Shown here one piece after another: positions 8,415 to 15,898 of a stretch of 64,000 nucleotides of DNA (its first letter is position 1; every line of letters starts with the position of its first letter). Origin of the DNA: Kribbella soli (GTDB taxonomy: Bacteria; Actinomycetota; Actinomycetes; Propionibacteriales; Kribbellaceae); contig NZ_SJJZ01000006.1 in assembly GCF_004331345.1 (NCBI RefSeq), positions 1 through 64,000 of the forward strand, in the 5' to 3' direction. The translations under genes were made by a program, and so were the position numbers. Under the pieces are notes generated by a model. It saw only the letters and a program-made list of their open reading frames with translations. It was not told the DNA's origin and did no database searches.

Positions 8415-10297
8415 CAGTCGACCGTGAAGTCGGCGTCGATCACGTCGTCGTCGTCCGCAACCGAGTCCTGCTTACCGGACCGGCCGGGCGGCGGGCCATC
8501 TGGGGACCGGCCGGCGAGCAGGCTCTGGTACACCTGCTGCAACTCCTGTGTCAGCGGCCGTACCCGGTCGATCCCGGCACCTTCCTTCACCACCTGCCGC
8601 GCATCGGCCACCAACGTCTCCGCACGAGCCTTCTCGTGCACCGCCACCGTGTCGCCGAGCTCGCTCAGCCGGCGGTCGACCTGGTACGCGACCGCGTCCA
8701 GTTCGTTGCGGGCGTCGACTTCCTCGCGCAGCCGGGTGTCCTCGGTCCGGTGCTGTTCGGCGTCCGCGACCATCCGGTCGACCTCGCCCGGGTCGAGTGC
8801 GGAACTCTCGGTGATCGTGATCTGCTGCTCGACCCCGGTGTCCTTGTCCTTCGCCGACACGTTCAGGATCCCGTTCGCGTCGATGTCGTACGTCACCTCG
8901 ACCTGCGGCTCACCACGGCCCGCGGGCCGGATCCCCTCCAGCCGGAACCGCCCGATCACCCGGTTGTCCGCGGCCCGCTCCCGCTCACCCTGCAACACCA
9001 CGATGTCGACCGCGTTCTGGTTGTCCTCCGCCGTACTGAACGTCTCCGTCCGCCGCGCCGGGATCGTCGTGTTCCGCTCGATGACCTTCGTCATCATCCC
9101 GCCCAGCGTCTCCACACCCAGCGACAACGGCGTCACATCGAGCAGCAGCACGTCCTTCAGTTCGCCCTTGATGATCGCGGCCTGGGTCGCGGCGCCGATC
9201 GCGACCACCTCGTCCGGGTTGACGGTCATGTTCGGGTCCTTGCCACCCGTCAACCGCCGGACCAGCTGCTGTACGGCGGGAATCCGCGTCGACCCACCGA
9301 CCAGGATCACCTCGTCGATGTCGTTCGCCGTCACCTTCGCGTCCGCCATCGCCTGCTGCACCGGCCCCAGACACCGCTCCACCAGATCGTGGGTGATCTC
9401 CTCGAACGTCGACCGCATCACCGTCACCACCAGATGCTTCGGACCCGTCGACGTCGCGGTCACGAACGGCAGGTTCACCTGCGTCTGCGACACCGACGAC
9501 AGCTCGACCTTCGCCTTCTCGGCCGCCTCGAACAACCGCTGCAACGCCTGCGCGTCCTCCCGCAGATCCACGCCCTCGGTCTTCTTGAACTCATCCGCCA
9601 GGTAATCGACCAGCCGCCGGTCGAAGTCGTCACCGCCCAGATGCCCGTCACCCGACGTCGACAACACCTCGACGACCCCGTCCCCGACCGTCAGCACGCT
9701 GACATCGAACGTGCCGCCACCCAGGTCGAACACCAGAACGGTCTCGTTCTCCTTCTTGTCCAGCCCGTACGCCAGCGCCGCCGCGGTCGGCTCGTTGATG
9801 ATCCGCAGGACCTCCAGACCCGCGATCTTCCCGGCATCCTTGGTCGCCTGCCGCTGCGTGTCGTTGAAGTACGCCGGAACCGTGACGACCGCCTCGGTGA
9901 CCTTCTCCCCCAGGAACTTCGACGCGTCCTCGACGAGTTTGCGCAGTACCAGCGCGGAGATCTCCTCCGGCGCGTACAGCTTTCCCCGTACGTCGAACCG
10001 CACCGATCCGTCCGGCCCCTCGACCACGTCGAACGACACCGCGGTCATCTCGCTGGTGACCTCGTCGTACCGCCGGCCGATGAACCGCTTCGCCGAATAG
10101 ATCGTGCCCTTCGGATTCAGAATCGCCTGCCGGCGCGCCAAGTTACCCACCAAACGCTCACCGTCATCGGTGAAAGCCACCACCGACGGCGTGGTGCGCG
10201 ATCCTTCGCTGTTCGGAATCACCGTGGGCTGGCCGCCCTCCACGACGGCGATCACCGAGTTGGTGGTGCCCAGGTCGATACCGACTGCCTTCGCCAT
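8414..10297 (-). CDS. dnaK: DnaK chaperone (Hsp70)
   Basis: The 627-residue protein carries the three Hsp70 signatures: GIDLGTTNSVIAV at the start, FDLGGGTFDVSVL near residue 190 and VILVGGSTRIPAVQQLV near residue 320. The linker DVLLLDVTPLSLGVETLGG leads into the substrate-binding domain, and the C-terminal tail ends DVIDADFTVD, close to the EEVD-like DAEFTE tail of other actinobacteria. A GGAG lies about 8 nt before the ATG. Early residues such as YSAKRFIGRRYDEV resemble accessory DnaK proteins more than the usual actinobacterial housekeeping copy (inference). The gene heads the operon. Confidence 0.97.
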   Translation of the reverse strand: MAKAVGIDLGTTNSVIAVVEGGQPTVIPNSEGSRTTPSVVAFTDDGERLVGNLARRQAILNPKGTIYSAKRFIGRRYDEVTSEMTAVSFDVVEGPDGSVRFDVRGKLYAPEEISALVLRKLVEDASKFLGEKVTEAVVTVPAYFNDTQRQATKDAGKIAGLEVLRIINEPTAAALAYGLDKKENETVLVFDLGGGTFDVSVLTVGDGVVEVLSTSGDGHLGGDDFDRRLVDYLADEFKKTEGVDLREDAQALQRLFEAAEKAKVELSSVSQTQVNLPFVTATSTGPKHLVVTVMRSTFEEITHDLVERCLGPVQQAMADAKVTANDIDEVILVGGSTRIPAVQQLVRRLTGGKDPNMTVNPDEVVAIGAATQAAIIKGELKDVLLLDVTPLSLGVETLGGMMTKVIERNTTIPARRTETFSTAEDNQNAVDIVVLQGERERAADNRVIGRFRLEGIRPAGRGEPQVEVTYDIDANGILNVSAKDKDTGVEQQITITESSALDPGEVDRMVADAEQHRTEDTRLREEVDARNELDAVAYQVDRRLSELGDTVAVHEKARAETLVADARQVVKEGAGIDRVRPLTQELQQVYQSLLAGRSPDGPPPGRSGKQDSVADDDDVIDADFTVD

Positions 10298-10341
10298 GTC
10301 CGTCTCCGTCCGTCTCGGTCGTCCGCCGGCACGGTTCTTGT

Positions 10342-10380
10342 TGCCTCAGGCATCAGCCCGTGCCGGGATCCTCAGGCACG
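10342..10380. promoter_or_regulatory. Inverted repeats upstream of dnaK, possible operator
   Basis: The 215-nt space before dnaK holds two neighbouring dyads. One is TGCCTCAGGCA at 10342-10352, a palindrome around one base. The other has arms CGTGCC and GGCACG at 10359-10364 and 10375-10380. Both share CCTCAGGCA, 26 bp apart. They lie 45-83 bp upstream of the ATG, where a heat-shock repressor would act. The sequence is not the CTTGAGT-N7-ACTCAAG HAIR box and not a CIRCE element. The rest of 10381-10512 shows nothing I can name. Confidence 0.3.
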
Positions 10381-10512
10381 CTGGAACGCTACCGCCGGGC
10401 GGGCGAGCCGGCGGTAGATCGCAGTGGGATTTGTTCGACGTTACTGCCGACGTTGTTCGCCACGCCAGACGTCAGCGTCGGTCAACTGCCGACACCGAGC
10501 CCACGAGGGGAT

Positions 10513-11562
10513 TTACGACAGCGCCATTCCTGGGACCCGCCGGCGGATGGCTTCCAGTTCGGCCTCGTCGGAGATGCCCTGCCAGTCGTAGCGCGGCGCG
10601 TAGGGGGCTTCGAGGGCGTGTACGTCGTCGTCGGTGAGCTCAACGTCCAATGAGGCCACGGCCTCGTCGATCTGCTGGATCGAGCCGGCCCCGACCAACG
10701 GTGCGGTGACGACCGGCTGATGGCGCAGCCAGGAGAGTGCGATCTGGGCGCGGCTGACGCCGTGGCCGTGTGCGACCTGTCCGACCGCGTCGATGATCGC
10801 GCGGTTGGACGCCTCCTGCTCCGGCGAATAGAGCAGGTCCGCAAAGGCGCCGTCGGTCTCGGAGCGCGCCGTCGACTTGGCGTCGTCCCAGCCGCGGGCG
10901 AGGCGGCCTCGGGCCAGCGGGGACCAGATGATCGTGCCGACGCCCTCGTCCAGGCACAGCGGGATCATCTCCCGCTCCTCCTCGCGAGCAAGCAGGTTGT
11001 AGTGGTCCTGCATCGACACGAACCGCGCCCAGCCGTTCTGCTTCTGCAGATGCAGCGCCTTCGCGAACTCCCAGGTGTGCATCGACGACGCACCGACGTA
11101 CCGCACCTTGCCGGCCTTCACGAGCTCGCTGAGCGCCTCGAGAGTCTCCTCCAGCGGGGTCGAGTGGTCGTTGCGGTGAATCTGGTACAGGTCGATGTAG
11201 TCGGTCCCGAGGCGGCGCAGGGAATGCTCGACCTCGGTCATGATCGCCTTCCGCGACAGGCCGCGACCATTGGGGCCGGTACGCATCGGGTGCCGGAGCT
11301 TGGTCGCGACCACCACGTCGTCCCGGTCGGCGAAGTCCTTGAGCGCCCGGCCGAGGATCTCTTCGCTGGACCCGTTGGAATACATGTTCGCGGTGTCGAA
11401 GAAGTTGATTCCCGCCTCCAGCGCGTGCTGGATCAGCGGTCGCGCCTCGTCCTCGCTCTTCGACCACACCGGATGGCCGCGGTCGGGCTCGCCGTACGTC
11501 ATCGCGCCGATCGCGATCGGCGACACGTCCAGGCCGGTGGTGCCGAGCTTGATGTAGTGCAT
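10513..11562 (-). CDS. Aldo/keto reductase
   Basis: This 349-residue TIM-barrel NADPH oxidoreductase has the AKR signature GINFFDTANMYSNGSSEEILG near residues 53-73, containing the catalytic Asp and Tyr. DDVVVATKL holds the catalytic Lys, and DYIDLYQIH holds the His. The C-terminal segment ending in GAGSIQQIDEAVASL binds NADPH. It is related to YajO/YghZ-like enzymes. The ATG at 11562 has GAGGAG upstream. It is divergent from the TetR gene at 11642, and the shared 79-bp space contains two dyads, so it is very probably repressed by that TetR until a reactive carbonyl or another ligand appears. Confidence 0.9.
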   Translation of the reverse strand: MHYIKLGTTGLDVSPIAIGAMTYGEPDRGHPVWSKSEDEARPLIQHALEAGINFFDTANMYSNGSSEEILGRALKDFADRDDVVVATKLRHPMRTGPNGRGLSRKAIMTEVEHSLRRLGTDYIDLYQIHRNDHSTPLEETLEALSELVKAGKVRYVGASSMHTWEFAKALHLQKQNGWARFVSMQDHYNLLAREEEREMIPLCLDEGVGTIIWSPLARGRLARGWDDAKSTARSETDGAFADLLYSPEQEASNRAIIDAVGQVAHGHGVSRAQIALSWLRHQPVVTAPLVGAGSIQQIDEAVASLDVELTDDDVHALEAPYAPRYDWQGISDEAELEAIRRRVPGMALS

Positions 11563-11581
11563 GATGCTCCTCTAAATTATG

Positions 11582-11620
11582 TGGAGAGGTCTCCAGATAA
11601 CGTAGTGGAGAGCTCTCCAC
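11582..11620. promoter_or_regulatory. Twin TetR operators between aldo/keto reductase and TetR genes
   Basis: Two related dyads lie 24 bp apart centre to centre. GTGGAGAGCTCTCCAC at 11605-11620 is a perfect 16-bp palindrome. TGGAGA-GG-TCTCCA at 11582-11595 has perfect 6-bp arms. The same helical face and shared core TGGAGA indicate two dimers of one regulator. The region covers the promoters of both divergent genes, so autoregulation and control of the reductase are expected. Confidence 0.75.
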
Positions 11621-11641
11621 TTAGCAAGGTGAGGGTTTTCC

Positions 11642-12184
11642 ATGGTTCGTTCAGACGCCCGCGAGAACCGGGCCCGCATCCTCGTGGCTGCCCGCGAGGC
11701 CTTCACCGAGGACGGCGCTACGTCCATGAATCAGGTCGCGCAGCGCGCGGGCGTCGGCGCCGGCACCTTGTATCGCAACTTCCCCACCCGGGAGGCGCTG
11801 GTTCTCGCCGTCTATCAGGACGAGGTCGAACGGATCGTCGGAACCGTGCCAGGTCTGCTGGCCGAGCTGCCGCCCCTTGAAGCGCTCCGGCACTGGACGA
11901 TCGGTCTTGTCGAGGCAATGCGCAGAAAGCACGGCCTCGGTGATGCGCTCGGTCCCACTGCACACCAGGCGATCACCGAGCAGACCTACGGGCCGGTCGT
12001 TGCCGCAATCACCGACCTTTTCGACGCAGGTAAGCAGGACGGCAGCATCCGGGACGATGCCGACGCCGGCGTCTTCCTTCAGCTCACCGGCGCGCTCTGG
12101 CGCGCTGCGACCAGCCCCACGGACCGAGCTCCCCGCATGCTCGATCTCATCCTCGACGGACTCCGCACCCAGCCGCAGCGGTAA
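11642..12184 (+). CDS. TetR/AcrR-family transcriptional regulator
   Basis: This 180-residue protein has an N-terminal helix-turn-helix (about residues 10-55: ILVAAREAFTEDGATSMNQV, then GVGAGTLYRNFPTREALV), which is the classic TetR pattern with the TLYRNF recognition helix. The remaining helical domain should bind a ligand. The ATG follows GAGGG. It is transcribed away from the aldo/keto reductase and flanked by matching palindromes, so it is probably the local repressor. The ligand is not predictable. Confidence 0.92.
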   Translation: MVRSDARENRARILVAAREAFTEDGATSMNQVAQRAGVGAGTLYRNFPTREALVLAVYQDEVERIVGTVPGLLAELPPLEALRHWTIGLVEAMRRKHGLGDALGPTAHQAITEQTYGPVVAAITDLFDAGKQDGSIRDDADAGVFLQLTGALWRAATSPTDRAPRMLDLILDGLRTQPQR

Positions 12185-12357
12185 AGACTGCCGCCGCGGG
12201 TTCGACGAGTCAGTATCGCTGTGTGACGAGCTGTTGCTACGTGACATTGGGTACGCGAGCATGACAGATGTTCTGCCGCGTTCGATGGTGCGTGAGGTCG
12301 GCTGGCATAGGGGACGGTCGATCCGCCAAGTTGCGGCGAGATCGAGGGGGATGTGTC

Positions 12358-13476
12358 GTGCGCATTGCATCGTTCAATGTCGAGAACCTGTTCGCACGTG
12401 CCAAGGTGCTCAATCAGGAATCGTGGGCGGCAGGGAAGCCGGTACTGGCGGCCCAGGCAGAGCTCAATGCGTTACTTGAGGAGCCGGTGTACACCGATGC
12501 CGTGAAGGCTCGGATCCTGGCCCTGCTGGAGATCCTGGGTCTGCAGCGGTCGGACGACAGTGAGTTCGTCCGGTTACGCAAGCTCCGTGGCCAGCTGCTG
12601 CGTCGACCGCGATCCGGTCCGGTACAAGTGGTCGCGGCGGGTCGCGCGTCCTGGATCGGCTGGATCGAACTGAAGACCGAGGAGGTCGACGAGCTGGCGA
12701 TGCAGCACACGGCGATGGTCATGCGCGACGTCAACGCCGATCTGCTGGGCGTGGTCGAGGCCGACAACCGTCCGCTGCTGAAGCTGTTCTCCGAGGCGCT
12801 GCTGACCAAGGTCGGGGGCAAACCTTACGAGCAGGTCATGCTGATCGACGGCAACGATGATCGCGGCATCGACGTCGGCGTCCTTGCCCGCGCCGACTAT
12901 CCGTTGGGAGCGATCCGCAGCCACGTGTTCGACACCGACGCCGAAGGCGTTGTCTTCAGCCGGGACTGTTGTGAGTACCACTTCACCACACCCGGCGGCC
13001 AGTCGCTGGTCGTGCTGGTCAACCATTTCAAGTCCAAGGGCTACAGCACGCCGGGCGATCAGTTGGGACGAAAGCGACGCGGCCGGCAAGCGGTCCGAGT
13101 CACCGAGATCTATGACGCTCTGCGGGCCGCAGGCAACGACTTGATCGCGGTCCTCGGCGACTTCAACGACGATCCCGGTAGCACCGCGCTCGAGCCACTG
13201 ATCCACGGCACCGATCTGCGCGACATCAGTACCCACCCTGCCTTCGATTTCGGGCCGCGCCTGGGCACCTTCGGCAGCGGAGGCGAGAAGGACAAGATCG
13301 ACTACGTGCTCCTGTCACCCGCGCTGTTCGCCCGGGCAACCGGCGGCGCAGTCTTCCGGCAAGGCGTATGGCACGGCCCCAGAACCAAGAACCCCTGGCC
13401 CATCTACCAAACCCTCACCGCCGACGTCCACGCCGCCTCGGACCATGCCGCCATCTACGCCGACCTCGACCTCTGA
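12358..13476 (+). CDS. Endonuclease/exonuclease/phosphatase-family protein
   Basis: Start GTG at 12358 is chosen because GAGGGGG lies just upstream and the family begins there with RIASFNVENLFARAK, the metal-binding Asn and Glu. The 372 residues continue with a family-typical NHFKSKGYS, then DLIAVLGDFNDDPGS (catalytic Asp and Asn) and AASDHAAIYADL (catalytic His) at the end. All active-site blocks of the DNase I-like fold are present. Related secreted or cytoplasmic proteins act on nucleic acids or phosphoesters. No signal peptide is visible. The upstream 12185-12357 stretch has no gene. Confidence 0.85.
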   Translation: MRIASFNVENLFARAKVLNQESWAAGKPVLAAQAELNALLEEPVYTDAVKARILALLEILGLQRSDDSEFVRLRKLRGQLLRRPRSGPVQVVAAGRASWIGWIELKTEEVDELAMQHTAMVMRDVNADLLGVVEADNRPLLKLFSEALLTKVGGKPYEQVMLIDGNDDRGIDVGVLARADYPLGAIRSHVFDTDAEGVVFSRDCCEYHFTTPGGQSLVVLVNHFKSKGYSTPGDQLGRKRRGRQAVRVTEIYDALRAAGNDLIAVLGDFNDDPGSTALEPLIHGTDLRDISTHPAFDFGPRLGTFGSGGEKDKIDYVLLSPALFARATGGAVFRQGVWHGPRTKNPWPIYQTLTADVHAASDHAAIYADLDL

Positions 13477-13657
13477 ACTCCACGCATCCCGCTCAGATCC
13501 TCGACCGCGATCGTTGCCCACAGCAAGGTGATGACCGATCCAATTGTGACCTTGAACAACGCGGTCTGTCCGTCCAGACAGTCATCTTTCTGAATCGCCA
13601 CGTGCTCGTAACGCTCCCTGCCGCTGGTCGTTTTCAACAACGCCGGGGAAAGCGCGT

Positions 13658-13689
13658 CAGGGGCGGGGCCAAGCGGGGGCCCGCCCCTG
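13658..13689. terminator. GC-rich hairpin downstream of the exonuclease-family gene
   Basis: Arms CAGGGGCGGG (13658-13667) and CCCGCCCCTG (13680-13689) pair perfectly over 10 bp around a 12-nt loop. There is no U-tract, so it would be a structure-only terminator of the kind common in actinobacteria. It lies between a plus-strand gene that ends at 13476 and minus-strand sequence that ends at 13708. The rest of 13477-13657 holds no gene I can support. Confidence 0.45.
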
Positions 13690-13707
13690 GCGTCATCAAC
13701 GGGGAAC

Positions 13708-13838
13708 TCAGTAGCCGGTCGTGCCGTCGATCAGTTCACGCATGGCGTCGAGGTGGCCGAGGTGGCGCGCCGGCGGTCCAACCAGCCCGTGAGCATGTGA
13801 CGTTCGTCGGCCGTGGCAGGCGGAAATTGGCGGGTCAC
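13708..13838 (-). pseudogene. Remnant of a DinB-like DUF664 gene with internal deletion
   Basis: From GTG at 13838 the minus strand encodes VTRQFPPATADERHMLTGWL followed by DRRRAT, which matches the start of DUF664/DinB proteins (DERxxLxGxLDxxRAT). In another frame the last part encodes RHLGHLDAMRELIDGTTGY and then TGA at 13708-13710, which is the family's C-terminal end. The middle of the protein, about 110 residues including metal-binding histidines, is missing, and the two ends are out of frame. The likely history is a deletion that joined both ends. It cannot encode a functional protein. Confidence 0.55.
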
Positions 13839-13861
13839 TCGCCCGATGCTAGCCGCCAGGG

Positions 13862-14593
13862 TCAGCTGCAATCCCGCCCATCCGCGGAGAGGTGGAATCC
13901 GTCTCGTAACCGTCCACCTACGCGGTTGAGGACCTCGTCGGCGAGACTGGTGAGGTCCTCCGGCTTGCCGTTGACGGCGGTCTGAAGCGACTCGTGGAAC
14001 CGCGTGGCGTAGCGACTGCCGGCAGCAGTGTCGAGCGCCTCGATCTCGCGGACCAGCCATTTGCCGGACCCGCTCCAGCGCCGCTCCGACGCCAGCAGCA
14101 ACTCGGCCGCGCGGCGCCACACCTCGACGATGACAGCATCCATCGCCGGCTCCGCCCCACCTCCGTCGAGATCATCGAGAAGATCGGTCAGGACATAGCG
14201 CGCCAACCGCACCTCGTCCTCGCCCAGCGGAGCAGGTCCCTCCTCCAGTACTGCCGAGCAGTAGGCACGCAGCCCGGCACCACCATCGCCTGCCAGCACC
14301 GGGATACTGCTCGCGACGAGCCGCGCCATCGACGGCTGCCGTTTGGCTTCGTCCAGCTGGACGAAGCGGCGTACGGATTCCTCGGTGTGGACGAACAACT
14401 CGATCGGCCACCCGGCGTACGTCAGCGCCTCCCGATAGACCGAGGTCTCGGGCAGCACCACGGTGACGTCGAGGTCCGATGTCTCGGTCAACCGCCCCGC
14501 GGCCGCGGAGCCGCCGAGCCACGCTTGAACGGCCTGGGGATATCGGTCCCCGATCAACGAACGAACGGTCTCGACTGCGTCCGGCCGGTCCAT
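13862..14593 (-). CDS. Nucleotidyltransferase-domain protein
   Basis: This 243-residue protein carries the polymerase-beta nucleotidyltransferase motif: AWLGGSAAAGRLTETSDLDVTV near residues 25-46, i.e. GGS followed by DxD, with a further acidic residue in PIELFVHTEE. The rest is helical. The start at 14593 is preceded by AAGGAG, which favours it over the longer frame to 14635. Such proteins modify small molecules (for example aminoglycosides), tRNA or proteins, but no subfamily is clear. It stands 42 nt after the GNAT gene and may be co-transcribed with it. Confidence 0.75.
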   Translation of the reverse strand: MDRPDAVETVRSLIGDRYPQAVQAWLGGSAAAGRLTETSDLDVTVVLPETSVYREALTYAGWPIELFVHTEESVRRFVQLDEAKRQPSMARLVASSIPVLAGDGGAGLRAYCSAVLEEGPAPLGEDEVRLARYVLTDLLDDLDGGGAEPAMDAVIVEVWRRAAELLLASERRWSGSGKWLVREIEALDTAAGSRYATRFHESLQTAVNGKPEDLTSLADEVLNRVGGRLRDGFHLSADGRDCS

Positions 14594-14635
14594 TGCGGCA
14601 GTTCTCCTTGTCAGTTGACGACTTGGTGGTTCCAC

Positions 14636-15208
14636 TCATCCGGCCCGCCGTGCGTGCAGGTGCCCTTCGAGCGGGAACCTCGGCGGCTCCGGAGCCAGGG
14701 CTTGGTCGAAGGCGAAGCCGCACTTCTGCGCGACTCTGCACGATGCGACGTTGTCCACCTGATGACGCAGCACGAGCCGCTCGAGCCCGCGCGCGGCAAA
14801 GGTGCCGAAAGCCCACTCCGTGAGTACGTCGAGTGCGCGCGGCGCCAGGCTCTGCCCTCGGGCCCACGCCGCGGTCCAATAGCCCACCTCGGCCGTCGAC
14901 CCGTCGTCGGCGAACTCCTTCAGTACGACGTTGCCGAGCACGCGCTCGGCACCCGGCCCGTCGCCGACCACTGCGAAACTGAACCGCCGCCCAGCCGCCC
15001 ACCCCGACTCCTGGGTCCGCACCCAACGCACCCCGTCCGCGACACTGTCCACGGAGGCACTCGTATAGCGCCGCAGGCCTGGATCCCGGCAGACCTCGAT
15101 CAGCTGGTCGATGTCCGCCGCACGCCACGGGCGAAGAAGCACAGCGGGAGCGGACTGTGTCGCCTCCACCGGCAGGATCACGCTGCTGGACTCGTATCCG
15201 ATCGGCAT
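14636..15208 (-). CDS. GNAT-family N-acetyltransferase
   Basis: This is a RimJ/RimL-type acetyltransferase of 190 residues. It has VLLRPWRAADIDQLIEVCRD at the start, then EVGYWTAAWARGQSLAPRAL, which includes the acetyl-CoA pyrophosphate loop, and ERLVLRHQVDNVASCRVAQK ahead of the C-terminal GF. The ATG at 15208 has AGGGG about 6 nt upstream; an ATG two codons earlier (15214) is possible. It lies 9 nt after the TetR gene and 42 nt before the nucleotidyltransferase, so the three may form one unit controlled by the TetR. The substrate is unknown. Confidence 0.87.
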   Translation of the reverse strand: MPIGYESSSVILPVEATQSAPAVLLRPWRAADIDQLIEVCRDPGLRRYTSASVDSVADGVRWVRTQESGWAAGRRFSFAVVGDGPGAERVLGNVVLKEFADDGSTAEVGYWTAAWARGQSLAPRALDVLTEWAFGTFAARGLERLVLRHQVDNVASCRVAQKCGFAFDQALAPEPPRFPLEGHLHARRAG

Positions 15209-15217
15209 GTGCATCCC

Positions 15218-15835
15218 CTAAGTCGATCGAAGGGCCGTCAGCCAGCATGCGACCGGTCGGCGCAGATCCTCGATGCTCTCCGGTGTTCCGGCAGCGAGCT
15301 CAGCACGGGTCCCGTAGAGGCGGTCGAAGAGCAGCCCTTCGAGCAGGCTCAGCAAATCGCTCGCCGCCGCTCGGGAGTCGGTGGCACCGAAAGACGCCAT
15401 CAGATTTCCGGCCACCTCCGGGCTGAACAGGGACTGGGCGAGAGCCACCCGGAGCTCCTCATCGTGTCCGGCCTCGGGCAGCAGCGCATAGCGTGCGAGC
15501 ACATCACGCCTGCGCGCGCCGAGCAGGGTGTCGAGTTGCGCAGCGATGACGTCTGCAACGCCCTCGACCGTGTGCTCAACGGTGTCATCGGCAGGGGCCG
15601 AGCCAGCGGACGCGGTGAACGCCGACCGGGTAAGGGTTGCCAGGTGAGTGATGGCGCCCATCACCAGCAGGTGGCGGCTCCGGAAGTAGTACGACGTCGA
15701 CCCCTGGGCAATACCAAGCCGTTTGTCGACCGCCTGGTGGGTGAGCGCATGGTTCCCACCTTCGGCGACCAGATCCAGCGCAGCCTCACAGATCGCGGTA
15801 CGACGGGATTGCCGCGAGGGCGCGGCACTCAACAT
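15218..15835 (-). CDS. TetR-family transcriptional regulator
   Basis: The 205-residue protein opens MLSAAPSRQSRRTAICEAAL and has a helix-turn-helix with HALTHQAVDKRLGIAQGSTSYYF-like spacing (about residues 27-50), typical of TetR regulators with an STSYYF recognition helix. The start at ATG 15835 is preferred over GTG 15859 because the earlier codon lies inside a perfect operator-like dyad (15847-15873). The protein probably represses itself and the following acetyltransferase gene. Confidence 0.87.
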   Translation of the reverse strand: MLSAAPSRQSRRTAICEAALDLVAEGGNHALTHQAVDKRLGIAQGSTSYYFRSRHLLVMGAITHLATLTRSAFTASAGSAPADDTVEHTVEGVADVIAAQLDTLLGARRRDVLARYALLPEAGHDEELRVALAQSLFSPEVAGNLMASFGATDSRAAASDLLSLLEGLLFDRLYGTRAELAAGTPESIEDLRRPVACWLTALRST

Positions 15836-15846
15836 GTTCACTCTGT

Positions 15847-15873
15847 CATCGTAGAGCACCTACCTCTACGATG
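15847..15873. promoter_or_regulatory. Perfect dyad upstream of TetR gene (autoregulatory operator)
   Basis: Arms CATCGTAGAG (15847-15856) and CTCTACGATG (15864-15873) are perfect 10-bp inverted repeats around CACCTAC. The dyad is immediately 5' of the preferred TetR start at 15835 and lies between that gene and the end of the GH127 gene. Size and place fit a TetR dimer site. Confidence 0.75.
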
Positions 15874-15898
15874 CTAGAGTTCCAGATACGAGGGGCGA

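Noticed and set aside
8636..10417. Long open frame on the plus strand opposite dnaK
   Set aside because: It is rich in Arg and His from antisense reading of dnaK and has no ribosome site or family features.
10298..10512. HAIR or CIRCE heat-shock operator before dnaK
   Set aside because: Neither CTTGAGT-N7-ACTCAAG nor TTAGCACTC-N9-GAGTGCTAA was found; only weaker unrelated dyads are present.
13455..13640. 61-codon frame on the minus strand starting with TTG
   Set aside because: It has no ribosome site and overlaps the end of the exonuclease-family gene; codon use is not convincing.
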